A stretch of DNA of 64,000 nt, taken from positions 1 to 64,000 of the forward strand of contig UQBO01000006.1 of assembly GCA_900539225.1 (NCBI GenBank). Direction: 5' to 3'. Position numbers and translations under genes: made by a program. Below are positions 8,687 to 18,880 of the stretch, one piece after another. The stretch comes from an uncultured Eubacteriales bacterium (GTDB lineage: Bacteria; Bacillota; Clostridia; Tissierellales; Peptoniphilaceae). The notes beneath the pieces are model-generated. The model saw only the letters and a list, made by a program, of their open reading frames with translations, ran no database searches and was not told the DNA's origin. Every line of letters starts with the position of its first letter. Position 1 is the first letter of the stretch.

Positions 8687-9208
8687 CTATTGATGTAATC
8701 TAATGTAGATAAATTTGCCTTCTAGGTCTATAGTTTCATCATTGCCTTCTGTTTCATATAATGCATATTTATCCACATTTGTGCCATTGATTTTAGCTTT
8801 TTCTAATGAGAATATATATTCTCCCTTATTTGTATTAAGTTTTTTATTCTCTTCTATGGATATATCTGCTTTTTTATCTTTTTTAATGATGACGTTGAAG
8901 TCGCGTGAAGGCTCTTTGCTTATGGAGTTGACTTTTTCGTCTCCCATAAATTCAAAGGCCTCATCGTCCTTTATGGTGATGCTTTTCTCGTCTATCAAAA
9001 GTGTGATATCGCCTTCGAGTTTCATTAGGTAGCGCCTATAGCCTGTGAAGTCTGAAAACTCTGAGCGCTCTAGGTCTATGGTCGCGGATGATATCCTTAG
9101 GTCGAAGTTTCTCTCTTGTAGGGAGGCGTCCTCGGGTACTATGCAAAGCTCTTCTGTTTTGCCGCCTTTCCAAGTGGAAACGATTCTTTTACTATTTAAA
9201 TCTTTCAT
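8687..9208 (-). CDS. HutD/Ves family cupin-like protein
   Basis: A 173-residue protein matching the HutD (Ves, DUF886) family: WKGGKTEELCI near the start, FDLRISSATID near residue 35 and RRYLMKLEGD near 58 are the typical conserved strands of its double beta-helix fold. In other bacteria HutD is linked to histidine utilisation as a possible feedback sensor, but no hut gene is nearby, so only the family is assigned. The ribosome-binding site is weak. It lies just after the ribosomal-cluster terminator and is followed by a lipoprotein gene. Confidence 0.8.
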   Translation of the reverse strand: MKDLNSKRIVSTWKGGKTEELCIVPEDASLQERNFDLRISSATIDLERSEFSDFTGYRRYLMKLEGDITLLIDEKSITIKDDEAFEFMGDEKVNSISKEPSRDFNVIIKKDKKADISIEENKKLNTNKGEYIFSLEKAKINGTNVDKYALYETEGNDETIDLEGKFIYIRLHQ

Positions 9209-9227
9209 ATTTCTATATTTTTGCGGT

Positions 9228-9255
9228 AAAAAAGTGGACTATCTCAAGCCCACTT
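9228..9255 (-). terminator. Terminator at the end of the ribosomal protein cluster
   Basis: A 6-bp stem AAGTGG / CCACTT (extendable by weaker pairs) with T6 after it on the leftward strand, 13 bases past the rplQ stop. It is modest in strength, so some read-through to the HutD-like gene is possible. Confidence 0.7.
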
Positions 9256-9268
9256 TATATACATCTAA

Positions 9269-9610
9269 TTATATTAATCTTAATAATGCGATTTCGGCGC
9301 CATCACCAATTCTTGGTTCAAGTTTATAAATTCTTGTATAGCCGCCTTGTCTATCTGCGTACTTAGGCGCGATTTCTGTAAATAACTTTTTACTTACTTC
9401 CTTATCATAGATGTAGCTTTGTGCTTGTCTGATTGCGTGCATGTCGCCTCTCTTAGCAAGAGTGATCATCTTGTCAACCATTCTTTTAGTTTCTTTTGCA
9501 CGTGTAACTGTAGTCTTTATTTCTCCCTCTTTTATAAGTGATGTTACCAAGTTACGAAGCATAGCATTTCTATGGTCGGTTCTACGGCCTAATTTTCTGT
9601 ATTGTGCCAT
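9269..9610 (-). CDS. rplQ: 50S ribosomal protein L17
   Basis: A 113-residue protein opening [20 protein letters not shown] and ending in the [12 protein letters not shown] tail typical of L17, which binds 23S rRNA near the exit tunnel. It is the last gene of the cluster, 10 bases after rpoA, as in most Firmicutes. Confidence 0.97.
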   Translation of the reverse strand: MAQYRKLGRRTDHRNAMLRNLVTSLIKEGEIKTTVTRAKETKRMVDKMITLAKRGDMHAIRQAQSYIYDKEVSKKLFTEIAPKYADRQGGYTRIYKLEPRIGDGAEIALLRLI

Positions 9611-9620
9611 AAGCTTCCTC

Positions 9621-10574
9621 CTATTCTTCTTCTTTTAAAAATAAGTTGAGTTCTGCAAGCTTATTCTTTACCTCTTCAAGTGATTTCTTTCCAAGGTTTC
9701 TTACTTTCATCATTTCTGAATCTGTCTTGTTAACAAGCTCTTGAACTGTATTTATATTAGCTCTCTTCAAGCAGTTGTAGCTTCTAACTGAAAGATCAAG
9801 TTCTTCTACTTGCATATCAAGTGCTTTGTCTTTCTTCTTGTTAGGAACGTCGATCATAACTTCAACATCTTCGATACCGTCGGATAGTTCCATAAGTAGT
9901 CCCATGTGTTCTGTGATGATCTTTGCTGCGTAACTTACAGCCTCTACTGCTTTTATAGTTCCGTTAGTCCATACTTCGAGTGTTAATTTATCAAAGTCTG
10001 TTATTTGTCCAACTCTTGTATTGTCTATCGATATATTAACTTTCTTTACTGGGGAGAAGGATGCGTCTATAGGTATAACGCCTATCTCTGCTTCTGTTTC
10101 GTCGCCAGTTCTGTATATATCTGTTAGTTCATAGCCTCTGCCTCTTACAAGGTCCATTTCAATACTTAATTTTCCATCTTCATTTATAGTTGCTATGTGA
10201 TGATCTGGATTTATTACTTCAACTTCAGGTGATGCGATTATGTCTTTTGCTGTTACTTCTTTCGGTCCTTTTTGATCGATAAGTAGTTTTTGCGGCTCAT
10301 CTCCTGTGTATTTTAAAACTAAGCTCTTAATATTTAATATTATTTCGCTTACGTCTTCTAATACTCCATCTATGGTAGAAAATTCGTGTAAAACGTTTTC
10401 TATCTTGATTTTGTTTACAGCTGCACCTGGTAATAGGGAAAGAAGTACTCTTCTTAATGAGTTACCAAGTGTTTCTCCGTAGCCTCTTTCAAGAGGTTCT
10501 ATAATCATCTTTACATAAGTTCCGTCACTTGTAGCACTTTGTACTTGCACATGTGGCTTTTCTATTTCAATCAC
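9621..10574 (-). CDS. rpoA: DNA-directed RNA polymerase subunit alpha
   Basis: A 317-residue alpha subunit. The N-terminal assembly domain (about 1-230) has the conserved [19 protein letters not shown] stretch near residues 33-51; the C-terminal domain (about 250-310) has the [16 protein letters not shown] helix and [12 protein letters not shown], which contact UP elements and activators. It follows rpsK directly (38 bases); the usual rpsD gene is not between them. It is translated within the ribosomal cluster, tying polymerase and ribosome synthesis together. Confidence 0.97.
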   Translation of the reverse strand: MIEIEKPHVQVQSATSDGTYVKMIIEPLERGYGETLGNSLRRVLLSLLPGAAVNKIKIENVLHEFSTIDGVLEDVSEIILNIKSLVLKYTGDEPQKLLIDQKGPKEVTAKDIIASPEVEVINPDHHIATINEDGKLSIEMDLVRGRGYELTDIYRTGDETEAEIGVIPIDASFSPVKKVNISIDNTRVGQITDFDKLTLEVWTNGTIKAVEAVSYAAKIITEHMGLLMELSDGIEDVEVMIDVPNKKKDKALDMQVEELDLSVRSYNCLKRANINTVQELVNKTDSEMMKVRNLGKKSLEEVKNKLAELNLFLKEEE

Positions 10575-10612
10575 AATTAACCCCTCCTTAGACTAAAAAA
10601 GTATATTCAAAA

Positions 10613-11011
10613 TTATACTCTTCTTCTCTTAGGTGGTCTGCAACCGTTATGAGGTATAGGCGTAACATCTTTGATCATGTTAACTTCAAGTCCTGTTGCT
10701 TGCAGACTTCTTATAGCTGCTTCTCTACCAGCTCCTGGTCCTTTTACATAAACTTCTACAGTTTTTAGACCGTGTTCCATCGCTTTTTTAGCTGCTGTTT
10801 CAGCTGCTTCTTGTGCTGCGAATGGAGTTGACTTTCTAGAACCTCTAAAGCCTAATTGTCCAGCACTAGCCCAAGATAAAACATTTCCTTGCATATCGGA
10901 AATAGTTACCATTGTGTTGTTGAATGATGAAGAAATGTGAGCTTGGCCTTTTTCGATGTTCTTTTTAACTCTTCTTTTAGTTTTAGTTTTACTACCTTTA
11001 TTTGCTGCCAT
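10613..11011 (-). CDS. rpsK: 30S ribosomal protein S11
   Basis: A 132-residue protein with a lysine-rich N-terminal tail, then [18 protein letters not shown] and the conserved [12 protein letters not shown] end. S11 sits on the small-subunit platform near the E site. Length and order after rpsM are standard; the next gene is rpoA where rpsD is usually found. Confidence 0.97.
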   Translation of the reverse strand: MAANKGSKTKTKRRVKKNIEKGQAHISSSFNNTMVTISDMQGNVLSWASAGQLGFRGSRKSTPFAAQEAAETAAKKAMEHGLKTVEVYVKGPGAGREAAIRSLQATGLEVNMIKDVTPIPHNGCRPPKRRRV

Positions 11012-11025
11012 TTACTTCTACCTCC

Positions 11026-11379
11026 TTACTTTTTAGCTGTCTTAGGGCCTTTTCTAGTCCTAGCGTTTGTCTTTGTTCTTTGTCCTCTTACTGGAAGATT
11101 TCTTTTATGTCTAATTCCTCTGTATGAGTTTATTTCACGAAGTCTCTTTATGTTTAGAGCAACATCACGTCTTAGGTCACCTTCAACCTTAATGTGATCA
11201 ATCTTGTCTCTTATTTCGTTTACTTCTGCTTCTGTAAGATCCTTAACTCTTGTGTTTGGATCTATACCACATTCACTTAATATTTTTTGTGAAGTTGAAA
11301 GACCAATACCATAGATATATGTTAATGATATTTCAACTCTTTTATCTCTAGGGATATCAACACCTGCAATTCTTGCCAT
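11026..11379 (-). CDS. rpsM: 30S ribosomal protein S13
   Basis: A 117-residue protein beginning [19 protein letters not shown] and ending in the basic tail [14 protein letters not shown]13 lies in the head of the 30S subunit and contacts the P-site tRNA and the 50S subunit. It follows rpmJ, the common arrangement. Confidence 0.97.
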   Translation of the reverse strand: MARIAGVDIPRDKRVEISLTYIYGIGLSTSQKILSECGIDPNTRVKDLTEAEVNEIRDKIDHIKVEGDLRRDVALNIKRLREINSYRGIRHKRNLPVRGQRTKTNARTRKGPKTAKK

Positions 11380-11395
11380 TAAGCTACACCTCCTA

Positions 11396-11509
11396 TTAAC
11401 CTTGTACTTGTTTATGTTTTGGATTTTCGCAAATTACCATAACTTTTCCGTGTCTTTTGATAATTTTGCATTTATCACAAATTTTTTTAACTGATGGTCT
11501 TACCTTCAT
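11396..11509 (-). CDS. rpmJ: 50S ribosomal protein L36
   Basis: A 37-residue zinc-ribbon protein, [19 protein letters not shown] then [13 protein letters not shown]. The CxxC...C...H ligands are intact (Cys11, Cys14, Cys27, His32), so this is the zinc-binding form. It sits between infA and rpsM as in other bacteria. Confidence 0.95.
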   Translation of the reverse strand: MKVRPSVKKICDKCKIIKRHGKVMVICENPKHKQVQG

Positions 11510-11520
11510 TTTATCTCTCC

Positions 11521-11739
11521 TTACTTCTTACGCCAAGTTATACGACCTCTCTCCAAGTCATATGGAGAAAGCTCGACATTTACTGTATCTCCGGGTAAAA
11601 TCCTTATATAGTTCATTCTTAACTTTCCAGAGATATGACATGTAATTATATGTTCATTTTGAAGTTTTACCTTGAATATAGCGTTTGGTAGTGCATCGAC
11701 TACTACTCCTTCAAGCTCTATAATGTCTTTTTTAGCCAT
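11521..11739 (-). CDS. infA: Translation initiation factor IF-1
   Basis: A 72-residue S1/OB-fold protein ([20 protein letters not shown], then [14 protein letters not shown] and ending RGRITWRKK). IF-1 binds the A site of the 30S subunit during initiation. Length and sequence are standard. It is located after the KOW-domain protein and before rpmJ. Confidence 0.97.
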   Translation of the reverse strand: MAKKDIIELEGVVVDALPNAIFKVKLQNEHIITCHISGKLRMNYIRILPGDTVNVELSPYDLERGRITWRKK

Positions 11740-11748
11740 TTTGTCCTC

Positions 11749-12033
11749 CTAATGTTCTTCTATTAAGAAAGGTTCTAGATACTTTCTTATTTGACTGTTT
11801 GTTAATTTTGAATTTTCTTCTACTTTCTTTTGAAAGTCTTCAACTATTGTATGATATACGATTAAGTGCTTGATCTTCTTAAGCTTAGGCTTTTCAAGCT
11901 TTCTTACTTTTCCATCGACTAAAAGCACGTGCTCATCGTCAACTACTTCGTATACTAAAAACAGTCTCATCATATCTCTTCCGGATTTAGATTTAACCAG
12001 TTGTCCTACTACAATATCTTTTGTAGATTCCAT
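11749..12033 (-). CDS. KOW domain-containing RNA-binding protein
   Basis: A 94-residue protein of the L14e-like KOW family found next to infA in many Clostridia. The KOW-like segment is near the start (VVGQLVKSKSGRDMMRLF) followed by a basic stretch KVRKLEKPKLKKIKHL. It probably binds RNA, perhaps ribosome-associated; its exact role is not established. The methionine aminopeptidase gene (map) usually found between adk and this gene is absent. Confidence 0.8.
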   Translation of the reverse strand: MESTKDIVVGQLVKSKSGRDMMRLFLVYEVVDDEHVLLVDGKVRKLEKPKLKKIKHLIVYHTIVEDFQKKVEENSKLTNSQIRKYLEPFLIEEH

Positions 12034-12041
12034 CGTTACAC

Positions 12042-12692
12042 CTATCTACCCAATTTTGATTTTATCGATTCAAAAGTCTCATCAATAGAAAGAGTTCCGT
12101 CGATATTCAATATTATGCCTTCAGCTGTATAGAAGTCTACTAAAGGCTTTGTTTCTTTGTCGTAAACATCGATTCTGTTCTTAACAGTTTCTTCGTTGTC
12201 GTCCTTTCTAGTAATAAGAGCTTCGCCATCATAATCACATATGCCTTCTTCCTTTGGTGGGTTGTTAGCTATGTGATAGCTTCTTTGGCACTTAGGGCAC
12301 ACTCTTCTTCCAGTGATTCTATCGATTAAGAATTTAGAAGGTACTTCTATGTTGATAACTGCATCTAGTGGCATATCAAGCTTAGTAAGCATGTCTTTAA
12401 GTGCTTCAGCTTGGCTTATATTTCTTGGGTAACCGTCAAGTAAGAAGCCGTTTTCCTTAAGGTCATCTTTGGATAATCTATCCATGACCATATCGTTTAC
12501 TAGTGAGTCTGGAACTAAAAGTCCTTTGTCCATGTACTCTGTTGCCTTCTTACCTAGTTCTGTACCGCCTTTAATATTTTCTCTGAACATATCTCCTGTA
12601 GAAATATGTTTTACATTATAATGTTCAACTATCTTATCACTTTGAGTTCCTTTTCCAGCTCCTGGAGGTCCTAAAATTAATAATCTCATCAT
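12042..12692 (-). CDS. adk: Adenylate kinase
   Basis: A 216-residue long-form adenylate kinase (AMP + ATP to 2 ADP). The P-loop GPPGAGKGT is at residues 8-16, DGYPRN near 85, and the LID domain carries a zinc site with CPKC near 130 and a CDYD segment near 150. Its place after secY is standard in Gram-positive ribosomal clusters. Seven bases separate it from secY. Confidence 0.96.
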   Translation of the reverse strand: MMRLLILGPPGAGKGTQSDKIVEHYNVKHISTGDMFRENIKGGTELGKKATEYMDKGLLVPDSLVNDMVMDRLSKDDLKENGFLLDGYPRNISQAEALKDMLTKLDMPLDAVINIEVPSKFLIDRITGRRVCPKCQRSYHIANNPPKEEGICDYDGEALITRKDDNEETVKNRIDVYDKETKPLVDFYTAEGIILNIDGTLSIDETFESIKSKLGR

Positions 12693-12699
12693 TAACCTC

Positions 12700-13959
12700 C
12701 TAGCTTAAGAAACCTTTGTAGTGTCTCATCATCATTTGAGCTTCGATTTGCTTGATTGTTTCAATAACAACACCTACTACGATGATAATACCTGTACCTG
12801 TAAAGTGTGTTTGCATATTTAATAATGATCCAAGTATTATTGGTAGTGTTGCTAGTAATGCAAGTGATATAGCTCCAACAAGACCGATTCTTCTAACGAT
12901 CTTTGCTAAGAAGTCGCTTGTTGGTCTACCTGGTCTGATACCAGGGATGAATCCACCGTTTTGTTGTAAGTTCTTTGAGTATTCAATTGGGTTGAATTGT
13001 ATTTCGTTATAGAAGAATGTGAAGAATATAATTAGTAAGATGTTTAATATAGCAAATGCTACTGAATTATATCCTAAATATGTTTCCATAAACTTACCAA
13101 ATGAACCTCCTGTAATCATTCCGATTGTTTGGAAAGCTCCAAGGAATGATGTTGAGAAGATAACTGGCATAACGCCTGCCATGTTTACTTTGATAGGGAT
13201 GTGTGTTGATTGTCCGCCATACATCTTTCTACCAACTACTCTTTTGGCATATTGAACGCCAATTCTTCTTTCGCCTTCTTGTATTAATACAACGAAAGCA
13301 ACTATAGCTATCATAGCTATAACCATAACTATAACATTAATTAGACTATATTGTCCAGCTTTTGTTAATTTAAAGTATTGTCCTACTGTTTCAGGAAGTC
13401 TTGCGATAATTCCTAGGAAGATGATAAGGGAAATACCGTTACCAACGCCTTTTTCAGTGATTTGATCACCTAGGAATACTAAGAATTGTGTACCAGCTAC
13501 TAAGCAAAGTACCATAAGTAATTTTGCCCAAGTTCCGCCAGTGATTGTTCCTCTTAATAGTCCAAATACTGTACCGATACCTTGAACTACAGCTAATACT
13601 ATAGTTAAGTATCTTGTATATCTGTTAATTTTTCTTCTACCTGTTTCGCCTTCCTTAGCTAGTTCTTCTAGCTTTGGTATAGCTACTGTCAAAAGTTGTA
13701 TGATGATGGATGCGTTGATGTAAGGATAGATGTTTGACGCAAATATACTTAATCTGGATAACGCTCCACCGGCCATCATATCTAGAAAGCCTAAAAGGCT
13801 TGAGTTGTTTGCTGTAAAGAAGCTTTGTAGGGCTTCTCTGTTTACGAATGGAAGTGGAATAAAGTTTCCAAGTCTATAAATGAATAGCATAGCAAGTGTG
13901 AAAAGTATTTTTAATCTAATCTCTTTAACTGCCCATGCGTTCTTTAGAGTCTTAAACAT
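12700..13959 (-). CDS. secY: Protein translocase subunit SecY
   Basis: A 419-residue polytopic membrane protein with ten hydrophobic segments. It forms the protein-conducting channel with SecE and SecG. Conserved features include the plug region near residues 60-75 (GGALSRLSIFASNIYPYI) and the cytoplasmic loops with GIRPGRPT near residue 340. It abuts rplO (one base gap) and precedes adk. Confidence 0.97.
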   Translation of the reverse strand: MFKTLKNAWAVKEIRLKILFTLAMLFIYRLGNFIPLPFVNREALQSFFTANNSSLLGFLDMMAGGALSRLSIFASNIYPYINASIIIQLLTVAIPKLEELAKEGETGRRKINRYTRYLTIVLAVVQGIGTVFGLLRGTITGGTWAKLLMVLCLVAGTQFLVFLGDQITEKGVGNGISLIIFLGIIARLPETVGQYFKLTKAGQYSLINVIVMVIAMIAIVAFVVLIQEGERRIGVQYAKRVVGRKMYGGQSTHIPIKVNMAGVMPVIFSTSFLGAFQTIGMITGGSFGKFMETYLGYNSVAFAILNILLIIFFTFFYNEIQFNPIEYSKNLQQNGGFIPGIRPGRPTSDFLAKIVRRIGLVGAISLALLATLPIILGSLLNMQTHFTGTGIIIVVGVVIETIKQIEAQMMMRHYKGFLS

Positions 13960-13960
13960 T

Positions 13961-14416
13961 TTATTTCACCTCTACCTTTCCGCCCTTTGCCTCAACCTTT
14001 TCTTTAGCACTTTCACTTATTCTTTCAACGTTAAGATTGATTTTCTTTTCTAATTCTCCGTTACCTAAAACCTTAACACCATTGGCTGTTGCTAAGCTTT
14101 TCTTAACTAAGCCTCTTTCGATAAGTTTTTGTGTATCTACAGTTTCACCATCATCAAAGACATTTAAGCTGGAGATGTTAATTATTGCATACTCTTTTCT
14201 GAATATATTTGTAAAGCCCCTCTTAGGTAATCTTCTGAATAATGGCATTTGACCGCCTTCAAAGCCTGGTCTTACTCCACCGCCTGATCTAGACTTTTGT
14301 CCTTTTTGACCACGGCCAGAAGTTTTGCCTAGGCCTGAACCAATACCTCTACCTCTACGAGTAGCTTTTTTACCGATCTTTCCGCCTTCTTGAGCTTGTA
14401 AATTATTTAGCTTCAT
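13961..14416 (-). CDS. rplO: 50S ribosomal protein L15
   Basis: A 151-residue protein with the Gly/Arg-rich N-terminal arm ([20 protein letters not shown] region, residues about 22-41) that threads into 23S rRNA, and the globular domain after residue 60. Order rpmD-rplO-secY is canonical. Confidence 0.97.
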   Translation of the reverse strand: MKLNNLQAQEGGKIGKKATRRGRGIGSGLGKTSGRGQKGQKSRSGGGVRPGFEGGQMPLFRRLPKRGFTNIFRKEYAIINISSLNVFDDGETVDTQKLIERGLVKKSLATANGVKVLGNGELEKKINLNVERISESAKEKVEAKGGKVEVK

Positions 14417-14432
14417 CTTTACACCTCCTTAA

Positions 14433-14609
14433 TTAGTCTACGATTTCAAGCATGTAGTCTACTTTGTGTATCATCCCTCTAATTTGTGGGGTATCGTTCT
14501 TTTCTACTACTTGTCCTATCTTTCTAAGACCTATAGCTTTAACTACCTTTATATGATCAGAAGGTTTACCTATAAAACTTCTTTTAAGTTTAATTTTAAT
14601 TGTGTTCAT
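14433..14609 (-). CDS. rpmD: 50S ribosomal protein L30
   Basis: A 58-residue protein, MNTIKIKLKRSFIGKPSDH then GLRKIGQVVEKNDTPQIRGM, the expected L30 fold and length. Located between rpsE and rplO with a GGAGG site before the ATG at 14607-14609. Confidence 0.96.
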   Translation of the reverse strand: MNTIKIKLKRSFIGKPSDHIKVVKAIGLRKIGQVVEKNDTPQIRGMIHKVDYMLEIVD

Positions 14610-14620
14610 ACTTAAACCTC

Positions 14621-15127
14621 CTATCCTAATATTTCTTCTACAGATTTTCCTCTTGCTTTAGCAACATCTTCGGCTTTCTTTAAATTTGTAAGTCCGTTGA
14701 TTGTAGCGTTTACAATGTTACGAGGATTGTTTGATCCAAGACGTTTAGCTGAGATATTTTCAATACCTGCAAGTTCGCATACGGCACGGATAGCTGCTGA
14801 TGCCTTAACACCTGATCCCTTAGGAGCTGGCTTTAAGAATACTTTACCTGCGCCATAAATGCCTTTTATTTCGTGTGGGATTGTTGTATCAACTATAGGA
14901 ACTTCGACTAGGTGCTTCTTAGCGTCTTGAACTGCCTTTCTGATTGCTTCAGGTACTTCAAGTGCTTTACTCATACCAACACCAACGTGTCCTTGTCTGT
15001 CTCCAACAACAACTAAGGCCGAGAATCTAAAGTTTCTACCACCCTTTACTACTTTTGCAACTCTGTTTATAGAAACAACTTGTTCTTCAAGATCAAGAGT
15101 TGCTGCATCAATAATTAAGTGTTCCAT
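14621..15127 (-). CDS. rpsE: 30S ribosomal protein S5
   Basis: A 168-residue protein with the double-stranded RNA-binding-like N-terminal domain ([18 protein letters not shown]) and the [11 protein letters not shown] and [12 protein letters not shown] motifs. I place the start at the ATG 15125-15127, which is about 8 bases from GGAGGG; the in-frame TTG just upstream is too close to the Shine-Dalgarno. S5 lies near the mRNA entry channel and affects decoding accuracy. Confidence 0.96.
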   Translation of the reverse strand: MEHLIIDAATLDLEEQVVSINRVAKVVKGGRNFRFSALVVVGDRQGHVGVGMSKALEVPEAIRKAVQDAKKHLVEVPIVDTTIPHEIKGIYGAGKVFLKPAPKGSGVKASAAIRAVCELAGIENISAKRLGSNNPRNIVNATINGLTNLKKAEDVAKARGKSVEEILG

Positions 15128-15143
15128 CAATTCCCCTCCTTCG

Positions 15144-15506
15144 TTAAAATTTAAGACCTGCTGATCTAGCTGCTTCAGCTAGTTCTTTAATCCTACCATG
15201 GTAGATGTAACCTGCTCTGTCAAATACTACTTCTTCTATGCCTTTTTCCTTAGCAAGTTCAGCAATCTTTGTTCCAACAGCTTTAGCTGCTTCAATGTTT
15301 GATGTTCTTTCTAAGTTTAAAGACTTATCAAGTGTTGAGCTTTGTGCAAGTGTTACACCGTTAACGTCATCTATAAGTTGTGCATATATATGTTTATCAC
15401 TTCTAAATACACATAGTCTTGGTCTTTCTTGAGTACCGGAAATCTTAGATCTGATTCTTAAGTGTCTTTTTTGACGACTTACTTTTTTTGCTTCTTTGTT
15501 TATCAT
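15144..15506 (-). CDS. rplR: 50S ribosomal protein L18
   Basis: A 120-residue protein with a basic N-terminal tail ([17 protein letters not shown]), [18 protein letters not shown] and the C-terminal [16 protein letters not shown]. It binds 5S rRNA. Typical size and position between rplF and rpsE. Confidence 0.97.
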   Translation of the reverse strand: MINKEAKKVSRQKRHLRIRSKISGTQERPRLCVFRSDKHIYAQLIDDVNGVTLAQSSTLDKSLNLERTSNIEAAKAVGTKIAELAKEKGIEEVVFDRAGYIYHGRIKELAEAARSAGLKF

Positions 15507-15518
15507 CTAATTCTCCTC

Positions 15519-16055
15519 CTACTTACCAGTCTTACCAACTTTACGTCTTACATACTCATCAGTGTATCTAATACCTTTTCCTTTGTATGGCTCAGGCATT
15601 CTGAATGTTCTGATGTATGCAGCGTATTGTCCTACTTTTTGTTTGTCTAAACCTTTAACAATGATCTTGTCTTGTTCAGGCACTTCAACTGTGATTCCTT
15701 CTGGATCTTCTAGTTCAAGTGGATGTGAAAAACCAAGTGTTAAAGCTAATTTCTTTCCATTCTTTTGTGCTCTATAACCTGTACCTATAATAGTAAGTTC
15801 TTTTGAGAAACCTTCTGTTACACCTATAACCATATTATGGATTAGTGATCTAGTTAGGCCGTGTAGAGCTTTAATTTTCTTTTCATCGTTAGGACGTTCT
15901 ACGTTTAAGATGCCATCTTCAACTTTGATTGTAAGATCTTTTGAGATGTTTTCTTTTAGTTCGCCCTTTGGTCCTTTTACAGTAACTACTCCGTCATTAA
16001 CTTTAATTTCTACGCCTTGAGGTACTGTAATAGGTTTAAGACCTATTCTTGACAT
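15519..16055 (-). CDS. rplF: 50S ribosomal protein L6
   Basis: A 178-residue two-domain protein ([17 protein letters not shown]..., then [12 protein letters not shown] and the C-terminal [11 protein letters not shown] signature). It binds near the GTPase-associated region of 23S rRNA. Confidence 0.97.
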   Translation of the reverse strand: MSRIGLKPITVPQGVEIKVNDGVVTVKGPKGELKENISKDLTIKVEDGILNVERPNDEKKIKALHGLTRSLIHNMVIGVTEGFSKELTIIGTGYRAQKNGKKLALTLGFSHPLELEDPEGITVEVPEQDKIIVKGLDKQKVGQYAAYIRTFRMPEPYKGKGIRYTDEYVRRKVGKTGK

Positions 16056-16076
16056 TATTACTCCTCCTAGCTAATT

Positions 16077-16472
16077 TTACCATACATAGCAGATTACTTC
16101 TCCGCCCACTTTATCTTGTCTAGCTTTTTTGTCTGTCATAAGACCGTGGGATGTAGAAAGTATTGCTATACCTAATCCACCTAATACTTTAGGCACTTCG
16201 TTTGAATTTACATATATTCTAAGTCCGGGTTTAGAAATTCTCTTTATACCGGAAATTACTCTTTCTTTGTTTGGAAGGTATTTTAGTTCAACTCTTATTA
16301 TGCCTTGCTTGTTGTCTTCAACGACTTCAAAGCCTTTTATATATCCTTCATCTAAAAGTATTTGAGCGATTTCTTGTTTAATTCTTGACTTCGGAATATC
16401 TACTGAATCGTGTTTTTGTGAGTTAGCATTTCTGATTCTTGTAAGCATATCCGCGATTGGATCCGTCATCAT
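16077..16472 (-). CDS. rpsH: 30S ribosomal protein S8
   Basis: A 131-residue protein, [19 protein letters not shown] after an extra Met, ending [23 protein letters not shown]8 binds helix 21 of 16S rRNA and in other bacteria represses the spc operon. Two adjacent ATG codons (16470-16472 and 16467-16469) could start it. Confidence 0.97.
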   Translation of the reverse strand: MMTDPIADMLTRIRNANSQKHDSVDIPKSRIKQEIAQILLDEGYIKGFEVVEDNKQGIIRVELKYLPNKERVISGIKRISKPGLRIYVNSNEVPKVLGGLGIAILSTSHGLMTDKKARQDKVGGEVICYVW

Positions 16473-16490
16473 ATTACATCACTCCTCCTT

Positions 16491-16676
16491 CTACCAGCTT
16501 GCTTTTCTTACGCCAGGAATTTCTCCCTTATATGCTAATTTTCTGAAGCATATACGACAAATTCCATATTTTCTAAGGTAACCGTGAGGTCTTCCGCAAA
16601 TCTTGCATCTATTGTACTCTCTTACCTTATATTTTTGTTTACCTTGTTGCTTAGCAACCATTGATTTTTTAGCCAT
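16491..16676 (-). CDS. rpsN: 30S ribosomal protein S14, zinc-binding (type Z)
   Basis: A 61-residue short S14 with four zinc cysteines (CKICGRPHG near 24-32 and CRICFR near 39-44). The paralogous zinc-free form is not in this window. Order rplE-rpsN-rpsH is standard. Confidence 0.97.
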   Translation of the reverse strand: MAKKSMVAKQQGKQKYKVREYNRCKICGRPHGYLRKYGICRICFRKLAYKGEIPGVRKASW

Positions 16677-16689
16677 CTACTTCCTCCTT

Positions 16690-17232
16690 TTACTTTCTAA
16701 AAGGCATACCAAGAAGCTCTAAGAACTCTTTTGCTTCTTTATCAGTATTTGCTGTAGTAACAATTATTATATCCATACCTCTGATTTCATCTACTTCATC
16801 GTATACGATTTCAGGGAAGATCAATTGTTCTTTAATACCTAATGCATAGTTTCCTCTACCGTCGAATGAAGTGCTACTAACACCTCTAAAGTCTCTTACT
16901 CTTGGAAGAGCGATGTTCATTAACTTGTCTAAGAAGTAGTACATCTTGTCTCTTCTAAGTGTTACTTTACATCCAATCTTCATGCCTTCTCTTAGCTTAA
17001 AGTTAGCTATAGATTTTTTAGCGTGAGTAACAACTGGTTTTTGTCCAGTTATTAATTCTAACTCTCTTAAGGCATTTTCAAGAACTTTTGGATTTTCTTT
17101 CGCATGTCCTAAACCGATGTTTATAACAACTTTGTCTAGCTTAGGAACTTGCATTATATTATCATATCCTAATTTTTCCATCATTTGAGGCACAATTTCT
17201 TCTTTGTACCTTGTTTCCAGTCTGGAAGCCAT
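16690..17232 (-). CDS. rplE: 50S ribosomal protein L5
   Basis: A 180-residue protein with the conserved [20 protein letters not shown] stretch and [14 protein letters not shown]; it binds 5S rRNA and contacts the P-site tRNA and S13. Size and location are standard. Confidence 0.97.
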   Translation of the reverse strand: MASRLETRYKEEIVPQMMEKLGYDNIMQVPKLDKVVINIGLGHAKENPKVLENALRELELITGQKPVVTHAKKSIANFKLREGMKIGCKVTLRRDKMYYFLDKLMNIALPRVRDFRGVSSTSFDGRGNYALGIKEQLIFPEIVYDEVDEIRGMDIIIVTTANTDKEAKEFLELLGMPFRK

Positions 17233-17246
17233 CCGTTCTACCTCCC

Positions 17247-17561
17247 TTATTTGTCTAATGTTTCTCCGTCGGCTTTCATGTATCTAACTTTCTTGCCGTC
17301 TTCCAAAACCTTATAGCCTACTCTTGTACCTTTTTTAAGTGATTCGTTGTATACCATCACATTAGAAACATGTATTGCTCCTTCTGCTTTAATGATACCA
17401 CCTGGTTCTTGAGGTCCACGAGCTTTTTGGTGTCTAGTTTGAATGTTTATTCCTTCAACTACGACACGGTCTTTCTTAGGTAATGTCTTTAGAACTTTAC
17501 CTGTTTTTCCTTTATCTTTACCGGCAATAACAATTACCTTGTCGCCTACTTTAACGTGCAT
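17247..17561 (-). CDS. rplX: 50S ribosomal protein L24
   Basis: A 104-residue KOW-domain protein ([21 protein letters not shown] near the start). It is an assembly initiator of the 50S subunit. Followed by rplE as usual. Confidence 0.97.
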   Translation of the reverse strand: MHVKVGDKVIVIAGKDKGKTGKVLKTLPKKDRVVVEGINIQTRHQKARGPQEPGGIIKAEGAIHVSNVMVYNESLKKGTRVGYKVLEDGKKVRYMKADGETLDK

Positions 17562-17578
17562 AATTTAACCTCCCTTCA

Positions 17579-17947
17579 TTAAAGAACTTCTGGAGCTAGT
17601 GATATGATCTTCATATAACCACCAGTTCTTAGTTCTCTAGTTACAGGTCCAAATATACGAGTACCTACAGGATTTTTATCTTCTTTTACAATAACTGCTG
17701 CGTTATCATCAAATCTTATATATGATCCGTCTTGTCTTCTTATTGGTTGAGTTGTTCTTACTATAACAGCTTTAACAACTTCTCCTTTTTTAACAACGCC
17801 TCCTGGTGTTGCATTCTTTACAGTGCAAACCACGATGTCGCCCACTCCGGCATACTTTCTTTTACTGCCACCTAAGACTTTAATTACTAGTACCTCTCTG
17901 GCTCCGGAGTTATCAGCTACTCTCATTCTTGATTCAGCTTGTATCAA
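17579..17947 (-). CDS. rplN: 50S ribosomal protein L14
   Basis: A 122-residue protein, [19 protein letters not shown], ending [16 protein letters not shown]. It lies at the subunit interface. Standard length and order. Confidence 0.97.
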   Translation of the reverse strand: MIQAESRMRVADNSGAREVLVIKVLGGSKRKYAGVGDIVVCTVKNATPGGVVKKGEVVKAVIVRTTQPIRRQDGSYIRFDDNAAVIVKEDKNPVGTRIFGPVTRELRTGGYMKIISLAPEVL

Positions 17948-17975
17948 TTTATTAACCTCCCTTCCTATAAAAGGA

Positions 17976-18230
17976 CTATTTTGCTTTTTCTATAATTTCA
18001 ACGAGTCTCCATCTTTTTGTCTTAGATAGTGGTCTTGTTTCCATAATCTTTACAAAATCGCCAACTCTTGCTTCGTTGTTTTCGTCGTGAGCCTTAAATT
18101 TAGTAGTTCTGTTTACTCTCTTCTTATATATAGGATGACTAACTTTTGTTTCAACTGCAACAGTTATTGTCTTTTCCATCTTATCAGAAACTACTGTACC
18201 TGTTCTAACTTTTCTAAGATTTCTTTCCAT
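17976..18230 (-). CDS. rpsQ: 30S ribosomal protein S17
   Basis: An 84-residue OB-fold protein with [15 protein letters not shown] and the [14 protein letters not shown] signature. A primary binder of 16S rRNA. Ends 28 bases before rplN. Confidence 0.97.
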   Translation of the reverse strand: MERNLRKVRTGTVVSDKMEKTITVAVETKVSHPIYKKRVNRTTKFKAHDENNEARVGDFVKIMETRPLSKTKRWRLVEIIEKAK

Positions 18231-18234
18231 TGAT

Positions 18235-18441
18235 TTAAGCCTCCTTTACTTGAGAAAGTTCTCTTTCTCTGACAATTGTTTTCACTCTAGCAATGTCTTT
18301 TCTAACTTGAGAAATTGTCTTTGGGTTTTCTAATTGTCCGGTAGCTAATTGGAATCTTAGGTTAAAAAGTTCTTTTTTAAGTTCTTTTTCTTTTTGATTT
18401 AATTCTTCAGTTGTTAAATCACGTATTTCTTTAACCTTCAT
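18235..18441 (-). CDS. rpmC: 50S ribosomal protein L29
   Basis: A 68-residue helical protein ([17 protein letters not shown]...). I use the ATG at 18439-18441, which gives the normal L29 N-terminus; a GTG further upstream would add seven residues. It overlaps the end of rplP by 11 bases, so it is translationally coupled. L29 sits by the exit tunnel and contacts trigger factor and SRP. Confidence 0.95.
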   Translation of the reverse strand: MKVKEIRDLTTEELNQKEKELKKELFNLRFQLATGQLENPKTISQVRKDIARVKTIVRERELSQVKEA

Positions 18442-18862
18442 TAGCTTCACCACCTTCTTCACGAACTACAAATTTAGTTTTTATAGGAAGTTTCATTGCT
18501 GCAAGTCTGATTGCTTCTCTTGCTATATCTTCAGAAACTCCACCCATTTCGAATAATACTCTTCCTGGTTTTACTACTGCAACCCAATACTCAGGAGCAC
18601 CTTTACCGGAACCCATACGTACTTCTGCAGGTTTCTTTGTTACTGGTTTGTCTGGAAATACTTTGATCCAAACATTTCCACCTCTTTTTATATATCTTGT
18701 CATCGCACGACGAGCAGCTTCTATTTGGTTTGCTGTCATCCATGTTGGTTCTAGTGCTTGAAGGCCGTATTCGCCGTAAGTAACTGTGTTACCTGAGTAT
18801 GCTTTACCCTTCATTCTGCCTCTATGAACTCTACGATGCTTTACTCTTTTAGGCATTAACAT
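18431..18862 (-). CDS. rplP: 50S ribosomal protein L16
   Basis: A 143-residue protein, [19 protein letters not shown], with [18 protein letters not shown] and the [10 protein letters not shown] segment. It helps position the A-site tRNA. Standard position after rpsC. Confidence 0.97.
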   Translation of the reverse strand: MLMPKRVKHRRVHRGRMKGKAYSGNTVTYGEYGLQALEPTWMTANQIEAARRAMTRYIKRGGNVWIKVFPDKPVTKKPAEVRMGSGKGAPEYWVAVVKPGRVLFEMGGVSEDIAREAIRLAAMKLPIKTKFVVREEGGEANEG

Positions 18863-18880
18863 AGTATGTTTTCCTCCTTA

